Of a stretch of 64,000 nucleotides of DNA, positions 50,297 through 61,628 are shown piece by piece. Both the position numbers and the translations under genes were made by a program. Within the stretch, counting starts at the first letter, position 1; the number at the start of each line of letters is the position of its first letter. Source of the DNA: Welwitschia mirabilis (Eukaryota; Gnetophyta; Gnetopsida; Welwitschiales); contig JBOZIK010000001.1 in NCBI GenBank assembly GCA_051453625.1, positions 258,460,575 through 258,524,574 of the forward strand, written 5' to 3'. The notes under the pieces are model-generated. The model had not been told where the DNA came from. It did no database searches and saw only the letters and a program-made list of their open reading frames with translations.

Positions 50297-53200
50297 AGCT
50301 TTTGACCTTATCATTTAATGATTATGGCATTAAATCTTTAGCATCATGATAATCACTATCCTATGAAATAGTACTTTATGTATCTAATACATCATGTAAT
50401 GCATTATTAATCAAATGATTTTATGACTTCTATTGATGGATTTTGCTAGGTTAGAGTTTAAGATAGGTAAAATATTTTCTTTATGTTCTTAATTATCTAT
50501 TTTCAATCTATTTTTTTTAGTTGTTTATTTTGTTATTTCAAAGTTATTTTTTTACTTTTTCATCATCATTTTTAGAACTTAATCATTCATTAGTTTTCTT
50601 ATTATTGTTATTATTTTTACTTGTGATTTTCATTAATAGGAGTTGATTTTTTTCACATTTTTAATAGGAGATGTTCTTTTAAGTTTAGATGACATACCTT
50701 TAATATCTTTTTAAGTTTCACACTAACTTAATCACTTTGAGTTCAAGGATACTTGCTCAGTTTTCTTAACCATGTTTATTTTGACTTGGTACATTTTCAT
50801 ATCCTTATCCTTTTTCTTACATTAATCCCTTCTTATTTTCAAGCCTTATTCATCATAATTCTAAATAGTTTCCCATCTTTTGGACTTTTGATAACTTTTT
50901 GATGCCTTCATAATACCACCTGAGCCTAACTTATTTTTTTAATACTTTCATTTTTTTTAATCTTGTAAAAAACCTCTTATTTACCTAATCATCTACATGA
51001 TAGCAAGGATGATAGACTAAGATTTTCTGAGAGTTATCTTAAGGTTGTCATTCAGATAATATGATGAGCGACAGTATAATAAAACCATGGGGGTTAACTT
51101 TTTTCTCTTTTCTTTTCTTTTTTAATCATTCTCACATCTTTTCTTTTCATTCTTTGATGAGATACTTTTCATTTTTAGATCCACCAGTGTTCTTACTATC
51201 TTGTTTCATAAGATTTAATCTTTGTTTATTAGATTTTACAATATTTTACAAAATGAGGTATGTTTCTCTCTCCATCATTATTTTTATTTCTTATCTTATA
51301 TCTGAACCTTTTAAAGTGTATTTTTCATGTAAATGTACAGGTTTTTATGCTTTTCATTTTAGATTAAATAAATTTGATCTTCACTATGTATTATGTGAGA
51401 AATTTAAATTCATATGCTTTACAAGATAGAGTTAGGTTTTCAACTTTAAAATTCATTTTTCATTACACTATTAGATAAAAAGTAGTGATTCTTATATTCA
51501 AAATAATCAGCATGATGAGATCTACATTTCCACTAGATTACTTTTTTTAGTTTAGTTACTTTCATATTTCTACCTTTTATGGCTCCCATCTATTTTGTCT
51601 ATTTGCATTTTCTCTTGTACTTCGCAGTTCTTTCCTTACATATAGGTAATATGGGATGTATTAGACCTCTTAGGAGAAGTAAAGATCTATTTTTGAGATG
51701 TTAATGTGAAAAACTATATATGGAGGTCATGTTTAGGCTTTCATGGAATATATATAAAGACAATGATCTTATCTTTTGTGATGCACATCATGACATTATT
51801 TAACAGGCCATATACTAGATGCACTAGACAGATAAAGCCTGAGCCTGAGCCTTTAACTTAGGAAGTTAGGTCATTAATAACTCCCATTATTGAAAGACCT
51901 AAGTAAGTACACCCAACTCCTTATCAATCTTGAGCTCTCTTTATTCATATCGCAGTCATCTATGTAGAGAGATACTTTATTGATTTCATGTAAAGAATCA
52001 AGCCTAAGGTAGATCAAAGATTGATGGAGGTATAGCTTTAGTGGATCCCAGATGTGCATAGAGTGTATTATGCATCAGAGATCAAAGAGTTCTATAATAT
52101 GATACATATTAGGTAGAGGTTATATGCATGAGGAGATAGGGTAGATATGATCATATCTCTTATTCATGGCCATGAGTGTTTCATTCTCCTAGGATACATT
52201 ACAAATATTATAGAGTTAAGAGGTCTTAGTAGCATATCCATTCTTCTAGTGGTACAAAGAAGCATAGAGCTTATGACACTATGTTAGACATCCTATTAGA
52301 CATCTAGTAGATTTTATAGGAGACAGGCATGGAGTACTAATCATAGATTTGCTTCCTGCATATAGAATCCTATATAAATAATTGGTTCATAATATCAGCT
52401 AATAATTCTATGATATTCATGTTATGATAGTCCATTTAGAGATATTGGTATCATTTCAATAGGATGATCAAATGTACCTACTATCATTTATATGGAGAAT
52501 ACTCAGATCGATGATAGAGTCTAGACACATTTAGACTTTGGAATATCCTTGCCTCCTCTCTACTATTTTTCATAATTTTAGTATAGTAGAGCCTATAGGC
52601 AAGTAGTAGCTTACTCATATTTTGATATCATCTTGTTACCTATATGATATGAGTATTTATATTCTAAAAGAGGCTAAGAGATAGTAGGTTCTAAGAGCTA
52701 CATTAGATATTACTCTAGATCACATGTAAACCCTCATTGTAGACATACTTTATAGGATTAGAGAGGATCAAGGCTTGAACAAGCTTTAGAAGAGAATATA
52801 TACCATGGAATAAAGGATGACTACCCTGGAGTAGATGATGTTCAGTACTAAGTGATGAGTACATTACATTGAATAATAGATGATAAAGGTATGATACTAA
52901 GTATTGTGCATCAAGCACAGTGATACAATGTATATCCTAGAGGAAATATAAGTATAGGGAGATGAGATGATGCATTCTATCATAGAAATTTTGAGTACTT
53001 ATTTCTCTATTCATATTAAACATCCTTCTCTTTCTCCACTTACATCCATGACCACCTAGCATGAATTTACTATTGCTCCATAAGTGGAGTGATCTGTTGT
53101 ATTACTATTATTGGTGTATTTTCCATTTGTGGATTATACTAAAAACCCATGATTAAAATATGAATCTCATTTTTAAATTATCATTATTATTTTTTACTGA

Positions 53201-53648
53201 TATATGCACATCTCTATTTTGGGGTATCATTATTTATGATGCACATCATTTATTAGAAATATTATTATGATACCTTATAATGATTTTTATGATGGTCTAT
53301 GATTATTTTTACAATGTGATAATATTTTAAGTGGGAGGCTAATAAAATTAATAAGAATTTTCATGTTTGCTTTTCAATAAAGTTTTTACAAGTATTTATC
53401 TTATCAGTGCTATTTTTAAACATGCCATCCCCTACATTGTCTAGATGATGCACTAGATTATAGTATGAACACTTGCTTTACTAAGATAAAATGTTTAATT
53501 TATTAGTTTTTGAATTTTATTTTGCATAATAAGATTTTTGAGTTTGATTTACATTTCTCTAATTAATTTTTATCTTAATTAATTTGGCTCATAATTATAG
53601 TTATTTGCCTATTTTATCAAGGACTGACAATGCTAAGTGAGAGGGCTA
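50297..53648 (+). mobile_element. Athila-like element, 3' internal part
   Basis: It matches 32126-33530 in blocks (50297-50530, 53200-53360) and ends GGACTGACAATGCTAAG then TGAGAGGGC before the LTR at 53649. Compared with that copy it contains an extra segment of about 1.1 kb (51805-52920) with env-like coding traces. Hairpin-motif copies lie at 50987-51015, 51046-51072 and 53424-53451. Confidence 0.65.
51805..52920 (+). pseudogene. Env-like / plant transposon protein relic of Athila-type element
   Basis: One plus-strand frame can be followed from about 51805 to beyond 52300 through several TAG/TAA stops. It starts with RPYTRCTRQIKPEPEPLT, a basic-acidic opening like that of Athila ORFs downstream of integrase. 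Later it reads WIPDV..VYYASEIKEFYNM and SLIHGHECFILLGYI with IIELRGLS, resembling the EFYA...vRG...f...i...l pattern of the plant transposon/env-like protein family. The element at 20318-35032 lacks this segment. The recognition is moderate; a search against Athila proteins would settle it. Confidence 0.5.
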
Positions 53649-54330
53649 TGTTGTAATGCCAAATTATATGTATTTGATAGAATATTTTGAGTAGTTTTAT
53701 AGGACATTTAGATAGGTTTATGTGAAGTTTTAATAATAATGAATAATCAATATGATGATCACATAAATGTAAAATATTTATCACATTTGATAGCATTTTA
53801 GACAAATCTAATACTTCACATTCTAGAAAGGAGTTCAATGATTAAAGAGAATAATTTAATTTGAATAAATAACTTAAGAGGCCATTGTTCCGATCATAGT
53901 CTAGACAAAAGCATAGATGGCTACATAAAAAAGCTGATGAGGATGCTTACTAGATGAAGCTAGAAGTTGATGCAGAACCTTTTCTAATATGGTATCATCT
54001 TCATCATCATTCAGATAACTAGCAGGATGATTACCTAACTATATAACTAATGTATCAAACTTTACCTAATATTTGTAAAGTTTAATGTATTCCCTGCACA
54101 CTGCTAGGATTTCTATTATGTCTATTCAATTTTCTATTTTTTAGAGTGTTTAGTGTAATAAAAACCTCTTTATCCTTGATCCATTAATCTATCTTTTTTT
54201 CACCTAAGAATCTTATGTAGGAAATCAAAAGATAAGAGATCTATCCATTGTTACGAAGAGAAGTTATCCTTCGTGTTGGGCTATGTTTCATTCATTAAGG
54301 TACTACTACTCTATAACATGATGTTGATTT
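53649..54330 (+). mobile_element. Athila-type LTR, left portion, split by C2
   Basis: TGTTGTAATGCCAAATTATATG begins directly after the purine tract. It matches 27331-28110 of the inner Athila-type LTR. It is broken at 54330 by copia element C2 and continues at about 58898. Confidence 0.78.
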
Positions 54331-55412
54331 TTTTAGGATTCCATATTTTCAATTGATGTAAAACTAATATGATCCCTATGGAATGAAATGTAATTTTATA
54401 GATGTAGGAGGATGAAGGATTCATAACGAAAACATAGTTAATATTTGAACATGCTCTGATTGAAGTGATTTAATTTTTTATCCAAGGACTTAAACTAAGG
54501 ATTGAGCAAACTTGAAATACACATTTTGAACTACTTCATATGAGGTTGATCTTCATAGGGTCAAATGGACTTGAAAATGCACTTTTTAAGATTCTTCCTA
54601 TGCAATTTTCATATGGGATTTGTTAAACTCATGTGAAATCGATTAGATCTGGATAATGGTGGTAAACCAAATTTTATATGGGGCTAACTAGATCAAATAA
54701 CATAAGTCACTTAGATTAACCGAATGAAAAATGAGGTAACTGAATCAAGTAACATGAGTAACTCAAGTCGACTAAATGTTTTGAGGGATCTACTATTAGA
54801 GTGAAAGTGAAACTTTTCAAGCAATGTTCTAACTGTTATTTCACAAAATCTATCCATTATAAATGTCAGATTCCTTTCTAACTATCTAATGGCTATATTT
54901 TAAGAAAATCTATTTAAAGAGGTTACACTTAAAAACTCAAAGGAAATATGGAACTAATTTTAAAAAAGTAGATTGCACTCTTAATCTAAAAGGCTTATCT
55001 TTGTAATTTCATTCTTCTCTTTTTTAATACTTACCTCTGTACTAAATTTGAGTAATAAGGCTCCATTGTTAGTACATGCATTTGAGTGATCTAAAGCATA
55101 AAGGATTCATTTCCTTACTTACCCTAGAGGATTTTATGAAGGTTAAGACTTAGCCTATAACTAACATTAAAAACCTAGTGGAGAGTTAAGTAAAAAGGAT
55201 CTAGAAGAATCTTGATTATAAACTATTTTCTAAGAGTGGAGTAGGTTCTATCCTAAACCACTATAAATCCTGTCTTGTGCATTGTTTTGATTCCACTTTT
55301 TGAGTTTATTTTGTATATATTTTCATATCATATTTACTTCCTTTGTAGTAATATTTATTTAAATTTTTTAAAAATTCTATTCACCCTTCCCTCTAGGATT
55401 CTAGATCCAATG
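54331..55412 (+). mobile_element. C2 left LTR
   Basis: TTTTAGGATT (from TGTTAGGATT) to about GATCCAATG, followed by the primer site TTTGAGATCAGAG. Only about one 36-base unit remains (55128-55165). Confidence 0.8.
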
Positions 55413-55482
55413 TTTGAGATCAGAGTACTAGACTGAGTTAACACTAATATTTTGATAAATCTTTGACTCAATAACCCTATCC

Positions 55483-56960
55483 ATGATTTCTATTGTAGAA
55501 GGTTTCTCTATTTCTAGGTCTCCACTACTTGATGAAAAAAACTATAAATATTTAGATGCTAGAATAAGAATATTCTTAAGATCTCTCGATGTAGATTATT
55601 AGGATATTTAATCATAGCCATAGCCATCCTATTACAACTCAAAAAGATGTCAAAGGTAATACTATAGTAGTGTTGAAATAAAAAGATAAATAGATTTTCA
55701 TTAGATAATACTAATGCTTTATTGATGTTCATGCTTTGAATGCAATTTTTTGTGCTATGAATATAGATGAATTTAAAAGAATAGTGAATTGTAAGATTAC
55801 CAAAGAAGCATGGGATACTCTTACTGTTACTCATGAAGGAACATCCACTGTCAAGCAAGAAAAGATGTAGATGTTGATTATAAAATTTAAAAATATTAAT
55901 ATTAATGAGGAAGAGACTCTCTAGGAATTCTCTGCTAGTCTAATAGATGTTGTAAACTTTATGGAAAGTCTTAGAGAAAAGATGAAGGAACCCAAGATAA
56001 TAAAGAAGATCTTAAGACCCATTCCCAAGAGATTAAAACTAAAGATGAGTACAACTGAAGAAATCAAAGATCTTAGAAAATGTTACTAGAAGAACTACAA
56101 GGTAACCTTAAAACTTAAAATTTTATAATAATAAAAAGAAAAATTTTTTCTTTGAAAATTATGTAGAAATATTTTAAGAGTGATAAGTCAAAAGATGAAC
56201 TCAATGACATAGGTTTTTTTACCAATAAAATTTAAAGCATTTTTATTAAAAACAAGAGATAGAGAAATCAACAAAAGTTTTAGACATATGAAAAACAATG
56301 GTGTAAACAATAGGAAATTAAAGGACCTAAGGAAGCCCTCACTAGTAGCCATTTGAAATAATCTTAAACAAGATAAAGAAAGCTTAGATGAAGAATCTAA
56401 AGAACATGGAACATTATCTTTCATATCCTTTGTGAATACCACTAATTAATCATCAAAACTCACTAATCATGATGATGTGTACATGAGTGAAGATGAAGAA
56501 GAGGAGGATGTTAAAGACACATGTGATGAACTATATCAAGAATGTAAAAGGCTTAGTGTAAAAGTCAATGAACTGAACAATATCATCAAGAATTTAAAGA
56601 AGGGAGCATAAAGTCATGAATCAAAGATAGAAAGAGATTCAGGAAGAAGATAGAAGTCTCATGAAGGATTTAAGAAAATCCTTACAAGTCTTAAGAAAAT
56701 TATAGAAGGATTAAGCAAACTTAAGAAGATTCTTGGATTAAAACAACTTGTACATGATAAAACGGGTATTATATTTGAAGGAAATAGTACATAAATATCA
56801 TCTAGTGAGATAAGTATTAAAGGTATAACATTTTCTACAATAAATATTACTTGTCATTTTTGTTGTAAATTTGGTTATTTAAAATTTAACTATCCATATA
56901 GAAAAAATATGTATTTTGCAAACATTCATATTTTATCATTTAAATTTATTCTAAAATAAG
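55483..56960 (+). pseudogene. Copia gag (SIRE/Maximus-like), C2
   Basis: Readable in pieces: the start MISIVEGFSIS; DEFKRIVNCKITKEAWDTLT with VTHEGTSTVK near 55768-55855; DELNDI / KKTYVIEF region; the acidic run DEEEEDVKDTCDELYQECK near 56490-56545; and the knuckle CHFCCKFGYLKFNY (56852-56893), in which the His and last Cys have become Tyr. Many stops and frameshifts make this the most damaged of the three main copies. The coiled-coil and acidic regions lie in the same order as in C1 and C3. Confidence 0.8.
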
Positions 56961-57820
56961 TCTCTACCCATAAGTCAAGAAAGATTGTGTGGGTAAAAGC
57001 TAAATATTAAAGTCTTTTTTATTCAAGAAAATTTCAACATTAGTAGTGGTTCTTGTTATTTTAATCAAATGTTATTTATTATATTAATTTTTTAAACTAT
57101 TAATTACTATAATATCATGTGCTCCTTGGAAGCATCATTATGATATTTACCTTATTTTTGAATGAGAACCTTATTAGTGTATGGTTATTAAGGTTATTAT
57201 AATTACATAAATAATGTCATATTTACTCTAGTTGTTATTGTTTTATTAGATTTACATATTAGTGGTAATTTATTGTAAATATGTATGTATAAGTTTTGAG
57301 TATTTTATTTTAATTTGAAGTTAAAACTTATTTTCATGAACATAGCATTAGTTGGTTTTCTTTTAAAAATTATGAATTAAAAATTGTCATCTCATTTACT
57401 TACTTTATCTAGAGAGACTATCATGATTAGTTTTTTTACATATATATAGCATAAAGTTAGGGGCAAAAAAAAATGTTTCTTACTACATGTCTAAGGTTTA
57501 TAATTGTTTCTATCTCTTTCTTTTTCCTTTATCATTGATGTCAAAAGGGGGATAAAATATGATGTTTTCAAAAAAGTTATGTGCATAAAGTTACCATAGT
57601 TAAAAGTTAATAGAACTTAAAACAATTTTGTTTCAAATATTATTTTCCTTAAAAGGAAAGATACCCTTTACTTAGTATTGTTTGTATGCTTTATGAAAGG
57701 AGGATCTTTTATTATGTCAATATGCTTTAATAGATTAATAAGAGAAAGAGCTTATAGATGAAATATTTAGTTGGTGTTTAAATTACTTATTTATTTGTAA
57801 TTAATGTCAAAGGGAAAGAT
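56961..57820 (+). mobile_element. C2 3' non-coding internal region
   Basis: Collinear with 41213-41962 and 63000-63914. Polypurine blocks lie at 57538-57556 (TGTCAAAAGGGGGATAAAA) and 57804-57820. Confidence 0.7.
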
Positions 57821-58897
57821 TATTAGGATTTTATATTACCAATTGATTTCAAACTAATATGATCTTTATAGAATGAAATGTATTTTTATAAATGCAAGAA
57901 TTTAAAGGATTCATAACCAAAATATAGTCAAGATTTAAACATGTTTTGATTGAAGTAACAGGATTTTCTATCAAAGGAGTTAAAGTAGGGGTTAATAGAA
58001 CTTAGTAATAAACATATTAGGATACTTCATATTAGGTCAACAAAATCTTTATGAGGTCAATTGGATCTAGAAATGAACTTTTTGAGCTTATTCATATCAA
58101 CTCTTTCATATGGAATCCACCAGATTCAGATGGGGTCGATTAAACTTGAACAAAGGTAGTTGACTAGATTTTAGATGGGAGTGACTAGATCAAGTAACAT
58201 GAGTCACTCAAGTTAACTAGATGAAATAGGATGCAACATGATCAAGTGATGTGATTTAAGTAAAACATTTCAAAAAAATTTCTAATCATTATTTCATCAA
58301 ATCTATCTATTGCAAATGTCAAATTCCTTTTAAACTATCTAATAACTATATTTTTAAAAAATCTATTTAAAGAGGTTACACTAAGAAACTAAAGGGAAAT
58401 ATGGAACTAGTTTTGAAAAAGTAGATTACACTCTTGATTTAAAAGGCTTATCTTTATAACTCAATTCTTATCTTTCTAAGTACTTACCTTTATACTAAAT
58501 TTGAGAAATAAGGCTCCATTGTTGGAACTTGCATTTAAGAGATCTATAGCATAAAGAATTAATTTCTCTCACTTACCCTTGAGAATGTTATAAAGGTTGA
58601 GACTTAGCCTAGAAAAGTCTATTTTATAAAGGTTGAGACCTAGCATGTAAAAGTCCATTTTATGAAGGTTAAAACTTACCCTACAAAATTTCATTTTATG
58701 AAGGTCAAGACTTATCCTACAAGAGTTCACTTTGTGAAGGTTGAAAGTTGATCTTGAAAACCTTGCATTGTTTTGATTCTTCTTTTTGAGTTTATTTTGT
58801 TATATCTTTTTATATTAGACTTACTTCCTTAGTAGTAATAGTTGTTTAAATTTTTCAAAAATTCTATTCACCCCCTTCTTTAGGGTTTTGGATCTAA
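57821..58897 (+). mobile_element. C2 right LTR
   Basis: TATTAGGATTTTATATTACC to GGATCTAA. It has five 36-base units at 58584-58762 against about one in its left partner. Confidence 0.82.
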
Positions 58898-59489
58898 TTG
58901 ATTTGACATTAATGAAATAGTTTTCTTTACTTTCTTTATGTGCATCTTCCTTATGGTTTATGTTTATTATGATTTTATGGTAGTTTTGTAATTGATATAG
59001 GTCATAAAAACAACCTTTCTCAAGGTTCAAAGTATTAGTTAGTAGTTGTGTTACATTTTATTTTGCATTTTATAGCATAATATATGCATGTTTTATACAA
59101 TTTGTTTAACATATCTAATAGCTTAGGTTGATTAGGATTTAGTAATAGTTTTTCTTAATTGATCTAGATCACACAAGATTGATCTTTATGACAAGACTAT
59201 TTAGTAATTGGATAGATATTTTATTTAAAGTAGTTTTCATTTGCATTTCATTATATGCATTAGTAATATATTACATTATTTTTTACATTATTGTTTGTTT
59301 TCATTTACCTAAATAGAAAATATGAAAATACTTTGCTAATGTAAATTCTTTATCTTCTCACTTAATACCTTTGACAAATTATGACATTCAGGTTAACTTC
59401 CATCTATACTAGTGTGCATGTTCTGTAAATATTTGTGAATGTTAAGATTACTTAAATATGTAACAATTGCATAAATACACATCATAAAA
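58898..59489 (+). mobile_element. Athila-type LTR, right portion
   Basis: It continues the LTR broken at 54330. CTTATGGTTTATGTTTATTATG and the AAGGTTCAAAGTATTAGTTAG region match 28165-28260, and the end ATAAATACACATCATAAAA matches the LTR end at 21650-21671. Confidence 0.72.
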
Positions 59490-60231
59490 TAGTGATAAAT
59501 TAGAGAGGAATGATTGATAGAAAGGAAACCTAGCAAAAAAACCACTATACTATAGAGAAAAATGTAGATGTAAAAATATGTGATGGATTGTAGGGTGGTA
59601 GCATAACAGAAACATAATGGCTATTCAAATAGAGGTCAAAGTTCCACTATGTTATGAGTATAGTGAAACATTAAATAAGACTTAGAAGTTTTCTAATAAA
59701 CATTCACCAATTGCTACAGATTATTTAACAACTAAAAGGTATGCCACTATCCTAGTTATATCTTAGAACTTACAACTATAAGTAACATATGATAGTGAGG
59801 AAAGTAGAAGATATGGTAGAGATAATTAAAGTAGCACCAATGATAAGCCAACACCATAATTTGTCCCCAAAATAGTTCTTGCAATTAAAAATAATGTGTT
59901 TTCTATGCCTCCAAATTACCAAGATGGAAAAGGATCTATAGCTAGGCTAATTATATCCTTGAATAAAAGGATCTACGCATTAGTAAAAAATGATAGGGAT
60001 CTCTTCTCTATCAATAATAACAATAGTCTTTGAAGTAACCTAAATGGTAGTAGACTATATGAAAAGAGGTTATATGAGTAGAATCACAAAGATGACAATG
60101 TTAGTAAAAGTAATATAACTAGCAACACAAGTAACATAATAGGAGAAAAAAACTAATAAAAATGACTAATCCTTATGGAAAAGTCAGAGAAGCATGTCAT
60201 GTAAAAGAAAAGTAGAGTTAACACCATATGA
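59490..60231. other. No recognisable feature
   Basis: AT-rich sequence between the Athila-type LTR end and a 100-N gap (60232-60331). No repeat partner seen. Confidence 0.4.
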
Positions 60232-60331
60232 NNNNNNNNNNNNNNNNNNNNNNNNNNNNNNNNNNNNNNNNNNNNNNNNNNNNNNNNNNNNNNNNNNNNN
60301 NNNNNNNNNNNNNNNNNNNNNNNNNNNNNNN

Positions 60332-60483
60332 TACTTAATATTGTTTGTATGACTTTATAAAAGGGATAGCTTTTATTATGTTAATATGATTTGTTAGATT
60401 GATAAAAGAAAGAGCTTAAAAATGAAATATTTATTTGGTTTTAAAATCACTTATTTGTTCGTCATCAATGCTAAGGAGGAGAT
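60332..60483 (+). mobile_element. Copia family C, 3' internal end of an upstream copy
   Basis: It matches 63755-63914 and ends in a purine tract (GCTAAGGAGGAGAT) at the LTR start 60484. The LTR that follows therefore served as the right LTR of a copy whose body is lost in the gap. Confidence 0.75.
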
Positions 60484-61558
60484 TGTTAAGATTTTGTTTT
60501 GCCAATTGATGTCAAACTAATACGATCTTTGTAGAATAAAATATGATTTTACAAATGGAAAAACTTGAAGGATGCATAACTAAAAGATAGTCAATACTTA
60601 AACATGTTTTGATCTTAGTTGCTTTACTTTCTATCCAAGGACTTAAACTATGGGTCGATTAGATCATCCTTGGGCTGACTGTTCTTAGAAATGCACATTT
60701 TAAGCTACTTCATATGGGGTCGAATAGATCCATATGGGTTTAACTAGACTTGGACAAAGAAGGTTGACCAAATTTTAGTTGGAGGTGACTTGATCAAGTG
60801 ACATGAGTCACTCAGGTTGACTAGATGTTTTAAGGGGTTAACTGGTTAGAGCAGAAGTGAAACTTCTTAGACAATTTTATAACTATTATCTTAATTAATA
60901 TACTTATTATAAATGTTAAATTTCTTTTCAAATACCTAATAACTATATTTTAAGAAGATCTATTTAAAAAAGCTGTACTTAAAACTCAAGGAAGATTGAA
61001 CTAATTTTGAAAAAGGAGGTGATACTTTTGATTTAAAAAGTTTATCTTTGTAATACAATTCTTCTCTCTCTCAGTACTTACTTTGTATCAAATCTAAGTA
61101 ATAAGGCTTTATTTTTGGTACTTACTTTTTAGTGAGTTAGAGCATAAAGGCTTCATCCCATCACTCACCCTTGAAGGTTTTATAAAGTTTGAGACTTAGC
61201 CTGGAAAGTCTATTTATGAAGGTTAAGACTTACCCTAGGAAAATCCATTTTATGAAAGTTGAGACTTAGCTTATAAAAGTTCACTTTATAAATGTTAAAG
61301 CTTATCCTTGAAAACCTAGTAGATAGTAAGCTAACAAATATCTAAAATAATTTTCATTATTTAGTATCTTCTAAAAGTAGAGTAGGATCTATCCAGAACC
61401 ATTATAAATCTTATCTTATGCATTATTTTGGTTCTACTTTTTGAGTTTATTTTGTTATATCTATTTATGTTACAATTTATTTCTTGGGTAGCAATAGTTA
61501 TTTAAATTTTTAAAAAATTTTATTAACCTATTTCTTAAGATTGTTTATATATTCTTCA
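60484..61558 (+). mobile_element. C3 LTR shared by two copies
   Basis: TGTTAAGATTTTGTTTTGCC to ATTCTTCA, 1,075 bases, with four 36-base units at 61176-61317. It is preceded by an internal 3' end and followed by a primer site. Confidence 0.82.
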
Positions 61559-61573
61559 CTTGGTGTTAGAGCC
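61559..61573 (+). other. Primer-binding site of C3
   Basis: CTTGGTGTTAGAGCC, one C-to-T step plus small changes from TGGTATCAGAGCC. This is the best preserved site among the family C copies. Confidence 0.8.
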
Positions 61574-61628
61574 TCAAGGTAAGTCAAAACTAAGATTTTA
61601 ACTGATCTTTAACTCAATAACCCTAGTC

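Larger units (their letters stand above)
54331..58897 (+). mobile_element. Copia family C, element C2: gag-only, inserted in an Athila-type LTR
   Basis: LTRs at 54331-55412 and 57821-58897 enclose 2.4 kb of gag and 3' non-coding sequence. TTGATTT occurs at 54324-54330 and 58898-58904, so a 5-base target duplication lies within it. The host LTR resumes immediately afterwards. Same plan as C1, no pol. Confidence 0.85.

Noticed and set aside
51061-51429. 122-codon open frame, Phe/Ser/Leu-rich
   Set aside because: It lies in the pyrimidine-rich 3' internal region of an Athila-like element, is not open in the matching region near 32800, and has no known motif.
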